Assembly (NCBI GenBank): GCA_020638095.1
Contig: JACKJF010000003.1
Location: 620,001-684,000, forward strand
DNA length: 64,000 nt
Source: Hyphomicrobiaceae bacterium
Lineage (GTDB): Bacteria; Pseudomonadota; Alphaproteobacteria; Rhizobiales; Devosiaceae
Reading direction: 5' to 3'
The notes beneath the pieces are model-generated. The model searched no databases. It was not told where the DNA came from and saw nothing but the letters and a program-made list of their open reading frames with translations. The translations under genes were made by a program, and so were the position numbers. Each line of letters starts with the position of its first letter. The stretch's first letter is position 1. This document shows positions 18,201 through 28,066 of the stretch, piece after piece.

Positions 18201-18730
18201 CTAGCGCCGACTTCGCCCGCCGCCGCGGCACCGCCCTTCACGCGCTGTTGCAGCACCTCGAAAAGGTTGCGCCCGCCGATCGCGAAGCGGCAGCGCGCGG
18301 TGCGCTCGATGTGTTGTTACCCGATGCCGGACCGGAGGTAGAGCAACTGGCCCGCAAAGCACTTTCCATTCTTGCAGGCCCCGACGCCGCGCTGTTGTTC
18401 GGCCCCGCCTCGCGCGCCGAGGTTCCCTTCGTCGCCGAAGCCCGGCGGGGCAGCGAAACGATCCGGCTGACAGGCCGCATCGACCGGCTGATCGTCGAAC
18501 CGGAACGGGTGCTGATTGTCGATTTCAAGTCCGATGCCAACCCGCCTGCCACGACATCAGAGGTGCCGCCCGCCTACCTCACCCAGCTCGGCCTTTACCG
18601 TTTGGTCATGATGCGGCTCTTCACCGGCAGGGTGATACAATCCGCCCTCTATTGGACCGGGACGGAATCGCTTATGATCGTCGATGAACCGCGCCTCGAC
18701 CGGGCGGCCGCCGGCTACACCTTGGCGTGA
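15278..18730 (+). CDS. addA: AddA subunit of the AddAB helicase-nuclease
   Basis: A 1150-residue UvrD-family helicase with a C-terminal nuclease. Visible motifs are Walker A SANAGAGKTYVL (about residues 29-40), ILVDESQDTNPDQW (motif II), AVGDEKQSIYSFQGA (motif III), VMTVHGAKGLESPIV (motif V), KLYVGMTRAEDELYLTG (motif VI), and the nuclease RVLIVDFKSDANPP. Length and order with addB are standard. trxA follows after 67 bp, as in many relatives. Confidence 0.95.
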   Translation: MKAERKIVVSPEAEAAQGRAADPGLNVFVSANAGAGKTYVLTQRVLRVLLTGVAPENVLCLTYTKAAAAEMQSRVAERLGEWATLGDEELHKALVKLTGVAPDAATRIRARTLFVLALETPGGLKIKTIHGFCESVLHRFPLDADVPIGFSVIEDEERGRLISAARNQVLAGGLGGNLHLEDAVTWLFDHFSDYQLNGALDAALQARDVVRLLRNPDGARANLRALLGLPDPVAAFDLEAEVLGPRLVSRDEAELILSIAPPREEFKKAGFTERLAAFDWDDPDHQAWLTLFVTNEGTARKNLANKILAAQAPALDEKLHAEAERLEVLIDRWRATNAWLASDALLTLVGAIHGRYTAEKKRRARLDFDDLIEKLLHLLRDRQSREWVRYKLDAQITHILVDESQDTNPDQWDTVEKLIEEFFAGEGAVAAPRSIFAVGDEKQSIYSFQGARPELFAEVRDRTDFKALNAGSSVERERLIHSFRTLPEILEVVDRVAADDEVRAALLAADAPVGHVSAREQKGGHVTLWPPIVNEKVEADTGGELSLEAEVHQPSAPARLAERIVNQIAGWLQTGRRLQTREEPIGPSDILILVQKRGELYAELIRQLKQKGLPTPGADRLTVTNHIAVLDLLGLAEFLLNPSDQLSLAAILRSPLVGMDESELERLAMGRGDQSLWTRLKDRAATEPDGVSANAFKWLSGLRARLEFDRPYEFFAHILFADQGLKRFRGRLGNEVDDVIEEFLSLALAHENADQPSLAGFVAGLRQSAVSIKRELGEKTGGVRVMTVHGAKGLESPIVILADAASNQPDRTQLFVEGRERPLFLWAPNTDFTPAILRDTVKAEAAAAAGREYWRKLYVGMTRAEDELYLTGIQAGNRNNVSGSWYARVEEALGDRLVPHPLAGEDGVDALSYPDVPQVLVATELAETADKTGQLQPAPAPLPPVTVPRLISPSTVLDHAQPDWLGTTEDAGGLASADFARRRGTALHALLQHLEKVAPADREAAARGALDVLLPDAGPEVEQLARKALSILAGPDAALLFGPASRAEVPFVAEARRGSETIRLTGRIDRLIVEPERVLIVDFKSDANPPATTSEVPPAYLTQLGLYRLVMMRLFTGRVIQSALYWTGTESLMIVDEPRLDRAAAGYTLA

Positions 18731-18797
18731 TCGGCTTGAAGTGCGGCGCTCCGTCGCCTAAATGCGTCCAACCAATCTGCTGATGAAAGGCACAATC

Positions 18798-19127
18798 ATG
18801 ACCGAACACGTCACCGACGCGACATTCCAGAACGAAGTGCTCGAAGCCTCCGAGCCTGTGCTCGTCGACTTCTGGGCCGAATGGTGCGGGCCGTGCAAGG
18901 CGATCGCGCCGATTCTGGAAGAGCTTTCGAGCGAACTGGCCGGCAAGGTCAAGATCGTCAAGCTCAACGTCGATGAAAACCCGGTCGCCATGACCAATTA
19001 CGGCGTTCGTTCCATTCCGACCATGATTCTGTTCAAGGGCGGCGAAGCCGTCGACATCAAGATCGGCGCCGGAACGCCCAAGGCCGGCCTGACCAAGTGG
19101 CTCGAGGCCCATACAGAAGCCGCCTGA
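18798..19127 (+). CDS. trxA: Thioredoxin
   Basis: A 109-residue classical thioredoxin with the redox motif WCGPCK (Cys30, Cys33), the cis-proline segment SIPTMILF and the buried Asp in [10 protein letters not shown]. The ATG at 18798 has AAAGG eight nt upstream and gives normal family length; an upstream in-frame ATG would add 12 unrelated residues. It reduces cytoplasmic disulfides. It is the last gene of the divL-tsaE-addB-addA direction and is closed by a terminator. Confidence 0.95.
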   Translation: MTEHVTDATFQNEVLEASEPVLVDFWAEWCGPCKAIAPILEELSSELAGKVKIVKLNVDENPVAMTNYGVRSIPTMILFKGGEAVDIKIGAGTPKAGLTKWLEAHTEAA

Positions 19128-19153
19128 TTTCGGTTTCGGGTTCTGAATTCAAG

Positions 19154-19179
19154 GGCCGCCCCCCCGGGGCGGCCTTTTT
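19154..19179 (+). terminator. Intrinsic terminator after trxA
   Basis: GGCCGCCCC-CCC-GGGGCGGCC (19154-19174) is followed by five T. It lies between the convergent trxA and folC; the minus-strand side lacks a U-run. Confidence 0.85.
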
Positions 19180-20474
19180 CATTCGACAATGGTGCCGTTC
19201 ATCTCGAGAAACTCGCCGATCAGGTGCAGCGAGCCGCAGATGAGAAAGCGGGCCGGACCGTTTCGCGCAGCCAGGGACAGGGCTTCGCGCAGGCCGGCTG
19301 CCGCTTCGGCGGGAATGTCCCGCTCCGCACAGATCGCCACCAGATCATCCGCGGCGTATGAGGCGCGGTCGTCGTTCATCGCCAGCGTCACGACCTTTGG
19401 ATGAAGCGACGTGAACGGCGCAATATAGCCGCGCGCATCCTTGTTCCTGAATGTCGCCCAGATCATCACCAGCGGGCGCGGCAGACGCCGGTCGAGATCG
19501 AGCATCGCCTCGGCCAGAACCTTGCCGCCCGACGGATTGTGCCCGCCATCGATCCAGAGTTCGCTGCCCTCCGGCAGGAGGTCGAAGAGCCTGCCGCTGC
19601 GGATGGGCATCATCCGCCCTGGCCAGGTGACCCGCCGCATGCCCTCCGCGATTTGTTCCTCGGTCACACCGGTGCCGAAATGCAGCAGCGCGCCGATGGC
19701 CAAAGTCGCATTGGCGATCTGGAACGGTCCCCCAAGCGCGGGCCGGGGCAGGTCCATCAATCCGTCATCGTTCTGGAAGACGAAACGGCCGGCCTGTTCA
19801 TAGCCGTCGAAATGTTCGCCGGCCCATTGGGCATGAATGCCAAGCCCGAGCGCGATGTCCTCGATCGCCGCTTCCGCGTCGGGGTGCTGGCGGGCGATCA
19901 CCGCCTTTGATCCGGCCTTGAGGATACCGGCCTTTTCCGTAGCGATCTTGAACAGGGTATCGCCGAGAAAATCCTGATGGTCGAGATCGACCGGCGCGAT
20001 CACTGAACCGAGCGGATGGTCGATGACATTGGTGGCATCGTAGCGGCCGCCAAGCCCGACTTCGAGCAGCAGGTAGTCCGCCTTGATTTCAGAAAAGAGC
20101 AGAAACGCCGCCGCCGTGGTCAGCTCGAAATAGGTGATCGGCAAACCCTGATTGACCGCCTCGCAACGCTCAAGCGCCCGGTTGAGCCGCCGCGCCGAAA
20201 CGAGCTTTCCGGCAAGCCGGATTCGTTCGCGGAAATGCACCAGATGCGGTGAGGTATAAACGTGGACGTGGCTGCCTGCCGCCTCGAGAACGGCGCGCAT
20301 GAAGGCGATAGTCGAGCCCTTGCCGTTGGTGCCCGCCACGTGAATCACCGGGGGGAGGTGGTCCTGCGGCCGTCCGAGATCGTCAAGCAGCCTTTCGATC
20401 CGGTCGAGACTGAGATCGATCAGCTTGTTGGGGTGAAGATCAAGGATGCGCCTTAAAATGGCGTCCGTTTTCAC
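19179..20474 (-). CDS. folC: Bifunctional folylpolyglutamate synthase/dihydrofolate synthase
   Basis: A 431-residue Mur-ligase-type enzyme with the ATP-binding [12 protein letters not shown], the mobile-loop segment [12 protein letters not shown], and [13 protein letters not shown]. It adds glutamate to dihydropteroate and to folates. It starts at GTG, overlapping the accD stop by four bases (GTGA), so the pair is translationally coupled, as in many proteobacteria. Confidence 0.93.
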   Translation of the reverse strand: MKTDAILRRILDLHPNKLIDLSLDRIERLLDDLGRPQDHLPPVIHVAGTNGKGSTIAFMRAVLEAAGSHVHVYTSPHLVHFRERIRLAGKLVSARRLNRALERCEAVNQGLPITYFELTTAAAFLLFSEIKADYLLLEVGLGGRYDATNVIDHPLGSVIAPVDLDHQDFLGDTLFKIATEKAGILKAGSKAVIARQHPDAEAAIEDIALGLGIHAQWAGEHFDGYEQAGRFVFQNDDGLMDLPRPALGGPFQIANATLAIGALLHFGTGVTEEQIAEGMRRVTWPGRMMPIRSGRLFDLLPEGSELWIDGGHNPSGGKVLAEAMLDLDRRLPRPLVMIWATFRNKDARGYIAPFTSLHPKVVTLAMNDDRASYAADDLVAICAERDIPAEAAAGLREALSLAARNGPARFLICGSLHLIGEFLEMNGTIVE

Positions 20475-21439
20475 TCTGCGTGGGCCGCCGCCGGGGGAAT
20501 GATGTCAGCGGGATTTTCGACGCGGACGGCCTTGCGCACGGCGGTCGCCGAGCGCGCCGGAACCTTGGAAGCGAATTGTTCGAGCACCGGCACCTTGGTC
20601 AGGATGCCGACGAGCGACCCGATGGTCTCGCGCAGCTTGTGGCGGTGCACCACCATGTCGACCATGCCGTGCTTGTTGAGATATTCGGAGCGCTGGAATC
20701 CCTCCGGCAGCTTTTCACGGATCGTCTGTTCGATGACGCGTGCCCCGGCAAAGCCGATCTGCGCACCCGGTTCCGCGATCTGGATATCGCCGAGCATGGC
20801 ATAGGAGGCCGTGACCCCGCCGGTCGTCGGGTTGGTCAGAACGACGATATAGGGCAAGCCGGCCTGCTTGAGTTTCCTGACAGCAACCGTCGTGCGTGGC
20901 ATCTGCATGAGGCTCAACACGCCTTCCTGCATGCGCGCGCCGCCTGAAGCGACGAACATGATGAAGGGCAAACGCCGCTCGACGGCAGTCAGCATGGCCT
21001 GGACAATGGCTTCGCCGGCCGCCATGCCGAGCGATCCGCCCATGAATTCGAAATCCTGAACCGCGACCATCACCCGGTGGCCAAGAAGGTGACCCTCGGC
21101 GGCCATGACCGCATCCTGCATGCCGGTCTTGTTGCGGTTTTCCTTGATCCGGTCGGCATATTTCTTGGTGTCGCGGAACTTGAGCGGGTCCTGCACCACA
21201 TGCACGTCGGGCAGGGGGTCGTAGATGCCGCCGTCGAGGAACACGGCCAGCCGGTCGGCCGCCTTGATCTTCATGTGATGTCCGGAACCCGGCACCACCC
21301 ACTGATTGGCTTCGAGATCCTTGTAAAAGACCATCTCGCCCGATTCAGGACATTTCACCCACAGATTGTCGGGCGTGTCCTTTTTCGGCTGCAGGAAAGA
21401 GCGGATTTTCGGACGGACAACGTTGTTGATCCAGTTCAT
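20471..21439 (-). CDS. accD: Acetyl-CoA carboxylase carboxyltransferase subunit beta
   Basis: A 322-residue subunit transferring the carboxyl from biotin to acetyl-CoA for fatty acid synthesis, working with AccA. It begins with the conserved [11 protein letters not shown] and contains [30 protein letters not shown] and [18 protein letters not shown]. The N-terminal four-cysteine zinc ribbon of E. coli AccD is almost lost: the segment reads VKCPESGEM and VVPGSGHHM, keeping one of four cysteines. As far as I recall this is shared by other Hyphomicrobiales AccD proteins. It sits downstream of trpA, a 139-bp gap away. Confidence 0.94.
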   Translation of the reverse strand: MNWINNVVRPKIRSFLQPKKDTPDNLWVKCPESGEMVFYKDLEANQWVVPGSGHHMKIKAADRLAVFLDGGIYDPLPDVHVVQDPLKFRDTKKYADRIKENRNKTGMQDAVMAAEGHLLGHRVMVAVQDFEFMGGSLGMAAGEAIVQAMLTAVERRLPFIMFVASGGARMQEGVLSLMQMPRTTVAVRKLKQAGLPYIVVLTNPTTGGVTASYAMLGDIQIAEPGAQIGFAGARVIEQTIREKLPEGFQRSEYLNKHGMVDMVVHRHKLRETIGSLVGILTKVPVLEQFASKVPARSATAVRKAVRVENPADIIPPAAAHAE

Positions 21440-21578
21440 CGGACGTCAACTACCTCTGCCTGTTCTCGGGCGTCTCGTGTCAGGTGCGCCGCGTTGGCCG
21501 CAAATATAGGCAGAAATATGAGGTTTGTCAGCTTCAAGGGTACGAAAGCGTGAACGGCGGCAAAAACCCTGCGGAAAC

Positions 21579-22403
21579 CTATCGCCGCGCGTCGGCCACG
21601 CCTTCGGCAAGATCGCGCACCAGGCCATGCACGGCGGCGACCGTATAGGCCGATGCCTTGCCGCCTTCGAGCGACGTCTCGATAGCCCGAACCAAGGCGG
21701 TACCGACCACCACGCCGTCCGCATCCCGCCCGATCGCCGCCGCGTCATCGGCCGTCTTGATGCCGAAACCGACCGCAACCGGCAGATCGGTGTGGGACTT
21801 GATGCGTTTGACCGCATCCCCGACCTTGCGCCTGTTGGTCAGGGCCGCGCCGGTGATCCCGGTCATCGACACATAATACACGAAGCCTGACGTGTTTTTC
21901 AGAACCTTTGCCAGCCGCTTGTCGTCGGTCGTCGGCGTGGTCAGGCGGATGAAGTTGATGCCCTTGGCGATCGCCGGCACACAGAGTTCGCTGTCCTCCT
22001 CCGCCGGCAGGTCGACGACGATCAGCCCATCGACACCCGCGGCGACGGCGTCGTCCAGGAACTTGTCGACACCGTAAATGTAGATCGGGTTGTAATAGCC
22101 CATCAGAACGATCGGCGTTTCGGCGTCGTGTTTTCGGAAGGCTTTGACCATGCCGAGAGTCTTGTGCATGTCCTGGCCAGCCCCAAGCGCGCGTTGGCCC
22201 GCCGCCTGGATCGCCGGCCCGTCGGCCATCGGGTCGGAAAACGGCATGCCGAGCTCGATCACGTCGGCGCCGGCATCGACAAGCCCGTCGATGATCTTCT
22301 GGCTGGTTTCGAGGTCGGGGTCGCCGGCCGTCACGAAGGTCACGAGCGCTGGCCGGCCTTCTTCGGTGCACTTGGCGAAACGGTTGGCGATACGGTTGCT
22401 CAT
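21579..22403 (-). CDS. trpA: Tryptophan synthase alpha chain
   Basis: A 274-residue TIM barrel with the catalytic glutamate region [19 protein letters not shown] and [11 protein letters not shown], ending near [12 protein letters not shown]. It cleaves indole-3-glycerol phosphate and passes indole to TrpB. It lies 18 bp behind trpB in the trpF-trpB-trpA order. Confidence 0.95.
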   Translation of the reverse strand: MSNRIANRFAKCTEEGRPALVTFVTAGDPDLETSQKIIDGLVDAGADVIELGMPFSDPMADGPAIQAAGQRALGAGQDMHKTLGMVKAFRKHDAETPIVLMGYYNPIYIYGVDKFLDDAVAAGVDGLIVVDLPAEEDSELCVPAIAKGINFIRLTTPTTDDKRLAKVLKNTSGFVYYVSMTGITGAALTNRRKVGDAVKRIKSHTDLPVAVGFGIKTADDAAAIGRDADGVVVGTALVRAIETSLEGGKASAYTVAAVHGLVRDLAEGVADARR

Positions 22404-22421
22404 GGTGCCGTCTGGTCCTGC

Positions 22422-23636
22422 CTAAAGCGTCACGCCGAGATGCTTGGCGACGGTGTTGACGTCCTTGTCGCCCCGGCCCGAAAGGCTGAGAACGATGGTC
22501 TGGTTCTTTTCCATTGTTGGCGCGAGCTTCATCACCTGAGCAAGCCCATGCGCGCTTTCGAGTGCCGGAATGATGCCTTCGAGTTTCGTGCAAAGCTGAA
22601 AGGCTTCGAGCGCCTCGTTGTCGGTGATCGGCACATAGGTCACCCGGCCGGTATCCTTGAGGAATGAATGTTCCGGCCCGACACCCGGATAATCGAGCCC
22701 CGCCGATATTGAATGGCCTTCGAGAATCTGCCCGTCCGCATTCTGGAGCAGGTAGGTGCGGTTGCCGTGAAGAACGCCCGGCCGCCCGCCGCTCATCGAG
22801 GCGCAATGCCCGTCCTCGACGTCAAGACCGTACCCGCCCGCCTCCGCGCCGTAGATCGCGACCTCGCGGTCGTCGAGGAAGGGGTGAAAGATGCCGATCG
22901 CGTTTGACCCGCCGCCGACGCAGGCGACGATGGCATCGGGAAGCCGGCCCTCGGCCTCCATGAACTGTTCGCGCAGTTCGGTACCGATGATCGACTGGAA
23001 ATCCCGAACCATGGCCGGATAGGGATGGGGCCCGGCCGCCGTGCCGATGAGATAATAGGTGTCCGCCACATTGGTCACCCAGTCCCTCAAGGCCTCGTTC
23101 ATCGCGTCCTTGAGCGTTCCGGCGCCGGCCGTCACCGGCACGACCTCGGCGCCCAGAAGTTTCATGCGGAACACATTGGGGGCCTGCCGCTCGACATCGG
23201 TTGCGCCCATATAGACGACGCAGGGAAGCCCGAACCGGGCGCAGACCGTCGCCGTCGCCACCCCGTGCTGCCCGGCACCCGTTTCAGCGATGATGCGGGT
23301 CTTGCCCATGCGGCGGGCCAGAAGAATCTGCCCAAGGCAATTGTTGATCTTGTGGCTGCCCGTATGGTTGAGCTCTTCGCGCTTGAAATAGATCTTCGCG
23401 CCACCGAAACGTTCGGTCAGCCGTTCGGCGAAATAAAGCGGTGAGGGCCGGCCGGTATAGTGCGTGTTGAGCGAGGTCAGTTCCGCCCTGTAGGCGGGGT
23501 CGTGGCGCGCAGCATTGTAGGCCGCCTCGAGATCAAGGATCAGCGGCATCAGCGTTTCGGCGACGAACCGGCCGCCGTAAAGGCCGAAATGACCGGTTTC
23601 GTCCGGTCCGGTCCTGAGGCTGTTGGCTTGGTTCAT
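22422..23636 (-). CDS. trpB: Tryptophan synthase beta chain
   Basis: A 404-residue PLP enzyme joining indole and serine. The PLP lysine lies in [29 protein letters not shown] and the glycine loop [13 protein letters not shown] are conserved. The ATG at 23636 is chosen because GGAG lies seven nt upstream; a TTG 18 bp earlier would add six residues. It belongs to the trp operon and is co-directional with trpF and trpA. Confidence 0.95.
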   Translation of the reverse strand: MNQANSLRTGPDETGHFGLYGGRFVAETLMPLILDLEAAYNAARHDPAYRAELTSLNTHYTGRPSPLYFAERLTERFGGAKIYFKREELNHTGSHKINNCLGQILLARRMGKTRIIAETGAGQHGVATATVCARFGLPCVVYMGATDVERQAPNVFRMKLLGAEVVPVTAGAGTLKDAMNEALRDWVTNVADTYYLIGTAAGPHPYPAMVRDFQSIIGTELREQFMEAEGRLPDAIVACVGGGSNAIGIFHPFLDDREVAIYGAEAGGYGLDVEDGHCASMSGGRPGVLHGNRTYLLQNADGQILEGHSISAGLDYPGVGPEHSFLKDTGRVTYVPITDNEALEAFQLCTKLEGIIPALESAHGLAQVMKLAPTMEKNQTIVLSLSGRGDKDVNTVAKHLGVTL

Positions 23637-23690
23637 TCGCTCACTCCGACGCAATCCCAGGTGACGGGTCGCAAGACCCGGCCGCCGGGC

Positions 23691-24347
23691 TCACGCCGAT
23701 TCAACGGCGGCGATGAAGCGGCGGATCAGGTCCGGATCCTTGACGCCTGGCGCCGATTCCACGCCCGACGACACGTCCACACCCCAAGGGTTAACCTGCC
23801 GGATTGCCTGTTGGACATTGTCCGGCGTCAGCCCTCCGGAAAGCATGAACTCAAGCCCGGGGTCAAGCGCTTTGAGCAGCGACCAGTCAAAGGTGCGGCC
23901 AAGCCCGCCCGGCCGCGTTGCGGTTTTCGGCGGCTTGGCGTCGAGCAGAAGCCGGTCGGCGACCTCGTCATACTCAAAAACCATGTTGAGGTCGTCCGCG
24001 TCGCCGATCGGCACGGCCTTCATCACCGGAATCCCCCCTTCGAGCCTTATGGCCTCGATCCGCTCGGGCGGTTCGGAGCCGTGGAGCTGCAGGAAATCGG
24101 GATCGGAGGCGGCGATCTCCGCGACCAGCGAATTGTCGGGGTTGACCAGGATGACCACCGTCTCCGCCCGTCCGCGTGCATAGGAGACCAGTTCGACAAG
24201 GTCATCGACGCCCACATGCCGCGGGCTCTTGGCGAAATGCATGAACCCGACCATCGACGCCCCGGCCTCGACCGCGACATCGATCATCTCGAAGGTCTTC
24301 AAACCGCAGACCTTAACCTGTGTTTTGATTGGCTGGGGGTCGCTCAT
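23691..24347 (-). CDS. trpF: Phosphoribosylanthranilate isomerase
   Basis: A 218-residue TIM barrel with the start pattern VKVCGLKTFEMI and catalytic Cys in KVCGL, LQLHGSE, LLDAKPPK and the phosphate loop MLSGGLTPDNV. It catalyses the Amadori rearrangement in tryptophan synthesis. ATG 24347 has GGAG six nt upstream. First of the trpF-trpB-trpA set; trpC, trpD and trpE are not in this window. Confidence 0.94.
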   Translation of the reverse strand: MSDPQPIKTQVKVCGLKTFEMIDVAVEAGASMVGFMHFAKSPRHVGVDDLVELVSYARGRAETVVILVNPDNSLVAEIAASDPDFLQLHGSEPPERIEAIRLEGGIPVMKAVPIGDADDLNMVFEYDEVADRLLLDAKPPKTATRPGGLGRTFDWSLLKALDPGLEFMLSGGLTPDNVQQAIRQVNPWGVDVSSGVESAPGVKDPDLIRRFIAAVESA

Positions 24348-24370
24348 TTGGGCTCCGCCCGAATTCTCCG

Positions 24371-24706
24371 CTATCGGTCGTTGGCCAGCTGAAGGCTGCC
24401 CGAGGGTTGGTTCGAATTGGCCGCGGCTTCCTTTTCGAGGCGGGCCGCGTGTTTGCGCCAATGCCGTTTTTCACGCCGTTGCTTGCCCTGGGTGAACCAG
24501 GTCGCGACCCCGCCGAGCAGGATACCGGCAATCAAGAGCACGTAGATCAGCAAAAACAGAGGCACATGTACCGGAGGAATCAGCGGACTGGTTTCCGACG
24601 TCGGATCGAAATTGAGCGTGATCGTCTGCCGGTTGGCGAGTGCAAAGACGATGAGAACAAGGCTTAGTGGCAACAGAAGGAACCAGCCGATCAGCCGTCT
24701 GCGCAT
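24371..24706 (-). CDS. LapA-domain (DUF1049) inner-membrane protein
   Basis: A 111-residue protein with two membrane helices (about 6-24, LIGWFLLLPLSLVLIVFAL, and about 50-72, VPLFLLIYVLLIAGILLGGVA) and a basic, coiled C-terminal tail (KQRREKRHWRKHAARLEKEA). This is the LapA/DUF1049 layout; in E. coli LapA pairs with LapB to control LpxC stability, but no lapB is here. It sits between ihfB and trpF, as in other alphaproteobacteria. Confidence 0.8.
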   Translation of the reverse strand: MRRRLIGWFLLLPLSLVLIVFALANRQTITLNFDPTSETSPLIPPVHVPLFLLIYVLLIAGILLGGVATWFTQGKQRREKRHWRKHAARLEKEAAANSNQPSGSLQLANDR

Positions 24707-24753
24707 GTCAACCTCTCCCGTGCGCCGGGGCAAGGTTCAAACAACCGTCCCTG

Positions 24754-25032
24754 TCAGGAATTGAGCCGTTCACGGATTTCCTTGCCTGCCTTGAATTGCG
24801 GCACATATTTCTCGCTGACGCTGACCTTGGCGCCGGTTCGCGGGTTGCGCCCGGTTCGCGCCGGCCGGTTCTTGACCGAAAACGCGCCGAAGCCGCGCAA
24901 CTCCACGCGGTTGCCCTGCGCCAGTGCGCTGATGATCTCGTCAAGCACCGCCGTGACGATGGTTTCGACGTCGCGCTGATAAAGATGCGGATTTTCTTCC
25001 GCCAGTTTCTGCACCAGTTCGGATTTGATCAT
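24754..25032 (-). CDS. ihfB: Integration host factor beta subunit
   Basis: A 92-residue DNA-bending HU/IHF fold protein. It starts [17 protein letters not shown] and contains the family signature [21 protein letters not shown] with the arm-tip proline. It pairs with IhfA to bend DNA in recombination, replication and sigma-54 promoters; rpoN is also in this window. It lies between sppA and lapA on the same strand. Confidence 0.93.
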   Translation of the reverse strand: MIKSELVQKLAEENPHLYQRDVETIVTAVLDEIISALAQGNRVELRGFGAFSVKNRPARTGRNPRTGAKVSVSEKYVPQFKAGKEIRERLNS

Positions 25033-25086
25033 GTGAGTCCCCCGATCACAAGGATAGGCGCGAAACCCCCGCTCACGCCTTCGACC

Positions 25087-26025
25087 CTATGGATTAGCGT
25101 GCCAAAGCGACACCATGCCGTCAAGCGGAACAATCCCGCCAGACGATAAACCGAGCGCCTGTTGCGCTTCGGACCCAATGAAGCGCGTCAATCGCTCCAG
25201 ATCGTTCTCCGGTAAGGGAAAATAGGTCCTGACCGTCAGGTCCTTGTCGATGCCTCTGTCCGATTCGAGCCAGGCGACCGCCTGCGCCTCGCCGCCGATA
25301 TCGTCGATAAGACCGGCATCGAGCGCCATCCGGCCGGTCATGATCCGTCCGTCCGCCAGCGGCAGCACCGTGTCACGGTCGAGATTTCGCCGGTCCGCCA
25401 CCACATCGACGAACCAGTTGAACGTGTCGTCGACGACAGTTTGAAGGCTTTGCCGTACGTCTCCGGCAAGCGGATCGTCGAGATCAGGTTCGGCCTTGAG
25501 TGGCCCGGACTGCACCTTGTCGAGGTCCACCCCGATGGTGCGCAACAGCCCGCCCGCATCGACATGCTGGATATAGGCGCCGATCGACCCGACGAGCGAC
25601 AGGCGCCGCGCGAAAATGCGGTCGGCACCCACGGCGGTCATATAGGCCGCCGACGCGCCGAGTTCATCGATGACTGCGACCACCGGCTTCTTTTCGGCAA
25701 GGTCCCGGAGGGCCTCATAGAGTTCCTCCCCGGAAGCGCTTGTTCCGCCCGGCGAATTGATCTCGACCAGCACCGCCTTGACATTGTCATTGTCCTTGAG
25801 GTCGGCGAGGACCTTGAGCCGCGACGGGCTGGTTGTCATGATTCCATCAACGGAAACGCGCGCGATCGCCGGGCCGCCGGCGCCCGTGCCGCCGATCATG
25901 CGCATGCCCATCACCAGAAAAAGGGCCGCCAGCGCCACGAATGCGAGGATCCGCCAGCGGCTCCGGCTCCGCCGCAGTGCGTCGATGACCGGCAGGGTCT
26001 CGAGGGCCGACAAAATGCGCGCCAT
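25087..26025 (-). CDS. sppA: Signal peptide peptidase SppA
   Basis: A 312-residue membrane-anchored serine peptidase with an N-terminal TM at about 25-45 (WRILAFVALAALFLVMGM) and a ClpP-like fold. Motifs include EINSPGGTSASGEELYEAL, the catalytic serine segment DELGASAAYMTAVGADRIFA and the lysine segment VQSGPLKAEPD. This is the short, single-domain form. It degrades cleaved signal peptides at the inner membrane. ATG 26025 follows AAAGGTG. It lies between rpsA and ihfB. Confidence 0.88.
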   Translation of the reverse strand: MARILSALETLPVIDALRRSRSRWRILAFVALAALFLVMGMRMIGGTGAGGPAIARVSVDGIMTTSPSRLKVLADLKDNDNVKAVLVEINSPGGTSASGEELYEALRDLAEKKPVVAVIDELGASAAYMTAVGADRIFARRLSLVGSIGAYIQHVDAGGLLRTIGVDLDKVQSGPLKAEPDLDDPLAGDVRQSLQTVVDDTFNWFVDVVADRRNLDRDTVLPLADGRIMTGRMALDAGLIDDIGGEAQAVAWLESDRGIDKDLTVRTYFPLPENDLERLTRFIGSEAQQALGLSSGGIVPLDGMVSLWHANP

Positions 26026-26099
26026 GCAAACACCTTTTCGAATTCGCCATCGCATAAAACGCCGGGAGCGGCGATTCAAGCACCTCGCAGGCGCCCAAA

Positions 26100-26132
26100 C
26101 AAAAACCCCGCGCCGATGATGACGGCGCGGGG
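26100..26132 (-). terminator. Intrinsic terminator after rpsA
   Basis: On the minus strand CCCCGCGCC-N9-GGCGCGGGG is followed by TTTTTG, 26 bp after the rpsA stop codon. Confidence 0.88.
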
Positions 26133-26157
26133 CGAAGTTTTCGCGATCCGGCAGGAA

Positions 26158-27858
26158 TTATTCGCCGCCGCGGTCCTTGAGCGCCGCGCCGAGAATGTCG
26201 CCAAGCGATGCGCCGGAATCCGACGATCCGTACTGGGCCACGGCTTCCTTTTCCTCGGCGATTTCGAGCGCCTTGATGCTGAGGCCGATCTTGCCGGTCT
26301 TGCGGTCGAACTGGGTGACGCGCGCGTCGACCTTCTCACCAACCGCGAACCGTTCTGGCCGCTGGTCGCCACGATCGCGGGAAAGATCGGAGCGGCGGAT
26401 AAAGGCGGTCATGCCCGTATCGCCGACTTCGACCTCGATACCGCCATCGTTGACGGCAGTCACCGTGCAGGTGACGGTCGAATTGCGCTTCAGACCGCCT
26501 TCGCTGGCCTTGCTCGCCGCCGCGTCGGTGGCCAGCTGCTTGATGCCGAGCGAAATGCGCTCCTTTTCCATGTCGACGTCCAGGACCTTGGCCTGAACCT
26601 TGTCGCCGCGCTCATATTCCTCGAGCACGTCTTCGCCCGGACGATGCCAGTCGAGATCGGAAAGGTGAACCATGCCGTCCACATCGTCCTCGAGCCCGAT
26701 GAACAGGCCGAACTCGGTCTTGTTCTTGACCTCGCCCTCGACGGTCGAGCCGATCGGATGCTTTTCGGCGAAAGTTTCCCACGGGTTGGCGATGCACTGC
26801 TTGAGGCCAAGCGAGATGCGTCGCTTTTCCGGATCGACCTCGAGCACCATGGCCTCGACTTCCTGGGAGGTCGAAACGATCTTGCCCGGATGGACGTTCT
26901 TCTTCGTCCAGCTCATTTCCGAAACGTGGATCAGGCCTTCGATGCCCGGCTCCAGTTCGACGAATGCGCCGTAGTCGGTGATGTTGGTCACGCGGCCGGT
27001 AAACTTGGCGCCGATCGGGTACTTGGCCTCGATCCCATCCCATGGGTCGGCCTGCAGCTGCTTCATGCCGAGCGAGATGCGGTGGCTGTCCTGGTTGATG
27101 CGGATGATCTGAACCTTGATCGTCTCGCCGATATTGAGCACGTCGGACGGATGGTTGACACGCCGCCAGGCGATGTCGGTCACGTGCAGAAGGCCGTCGA
27201 TGCCGCCGAGGTCGACGAATGCACCATAATCGGTGATGTTCTTGACCACGCCGTCGACCACCTGGCCCTCGGTGAGCTTCTGGACGATTTCCGAACGCTG
27301 CTCGGCCCGGCTTTCCTCAAGGATGGCCCGGCGCGACACGACGATATTGCCGCGGCGCTTATCCATCTTCAGAATCTGGAAGGGCTGGGGAACCGCCATC
27401 AGCGGACCGATGTCGCGGATCGGACGAATATCGACCTGCGAACGCGGCAGGAAGGCAATTGCCCCGTCCAGATCGACGGTGAAGCCGCCCTTGACCTGGT
27501 TGAAGATCGTGCCTTCGACTTTTTCGCCCTTTTCATAAAAGGCTTCGAGCTTGACCCAGCTCTCTTCGCGGCGGGCCTTTTCACGGCTCAGAACCGCTTC
27601 GCCGGCGGCGTTTTCGACGCGGTCCACATAGACCTCGACCTTCGAGCCGACCTTGATCGTGCCGTCCTTGCCGGCGGCGCCGAATTCCTTGAGCGGCACG
27701 CGTCCCTCGGTCTTGAGCCCGACGTCGATGATCGCCAGATCCTTTTCGATGGCGACGACAATGCCCTCGACCACCGCACCTTCGAGCGGTTCATTGTCGA
27801 GGAACGAGTCCATCAACAGGGCTTCGAAATCTTCTTTGGCTACACTTGCTTCAGCCAT
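26158..27858 (-). CDS. rpsA: 30S ribosomal protein S1
   Basis: A 566-residue protein of six S1/OB-fold repeats. Repeats 3-6 show the ITDYGAFVDLGG..GLLHVTDIAW type signature and GMKQL/GLKQC/GIKQL ends; the N-terminal repeats are more divergent, as in all S1. It recruits mRNA to the 30S subunit. Downstream of cmk by 208 bp, the standard cmk-rpsA order; it ends with a strong terminator. Confidence 0.96.
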   Translation of the reverse strand: MAEASVAKEDFEALLMDSFLDNEPLEGAVVEGIVVAIEKDLAIIDVGLKTEGRVPLKEFGAAGKDGTIKVGSKVEVYVDRVENAAGEAVLSREKARREESWVKLEAFYEKGEKVEGTIFNQVKGGFTVDLDGAIAFLPRSQVDIRPIRDIGPLMAVPQPFQILKMDKRRGNIVVSRRAILEESRAEQRSEIVQKLTEGQVVDGVVKNITDYGAFVDLGGIDGLLHVTDIAWRRVNHPSDVLNIGETIKVQIIRINQDSHRISLGMKQLQADPWDGIEAKYPIGAKFTGRVTNITDYGAFVELEPGIEGLIHVSEMSWTKKNVHPGKIVSTSQEVEAMVLEVDPEKRRISLGLKQCIANPWETFAEKHPIGSTVEGEVKNKTEFGLFIGLEDDVDGMVHLSDLDWHRPGEDVLEEYERGDKVQAKVLDVDMEKERISLGIKQLATDAAASKASEGGLKRNSTVTCTVTAVNDGGIEVEVGDTGMTAFIRRSDLSRDRGDQRPERFAVGEKVDARVTQFDRKTGKIGLSIKALEIAEEKEAVAQYGSSDSGASLGDILGAALKDRGGE

Positions 27859-28066
27859 GTCTTCTCCGTGGCGCCATTAGGGGTTGAAAATTGCCATCAG
27901 GACCAGACCAAAACTCCGGTGGCATGCCGCAAACATGCGCATGCCCGGCGCCTGAGGGTCTCAGCCGATCCTGAATCCTGCTGTTTCCGCTATGCCGGGA
28001 AAGCGCCCTGCCCGAAGGCGGGGATCACTGCCTCAAAATGGAACCGGACGCTTGGATTTGGGTCTA

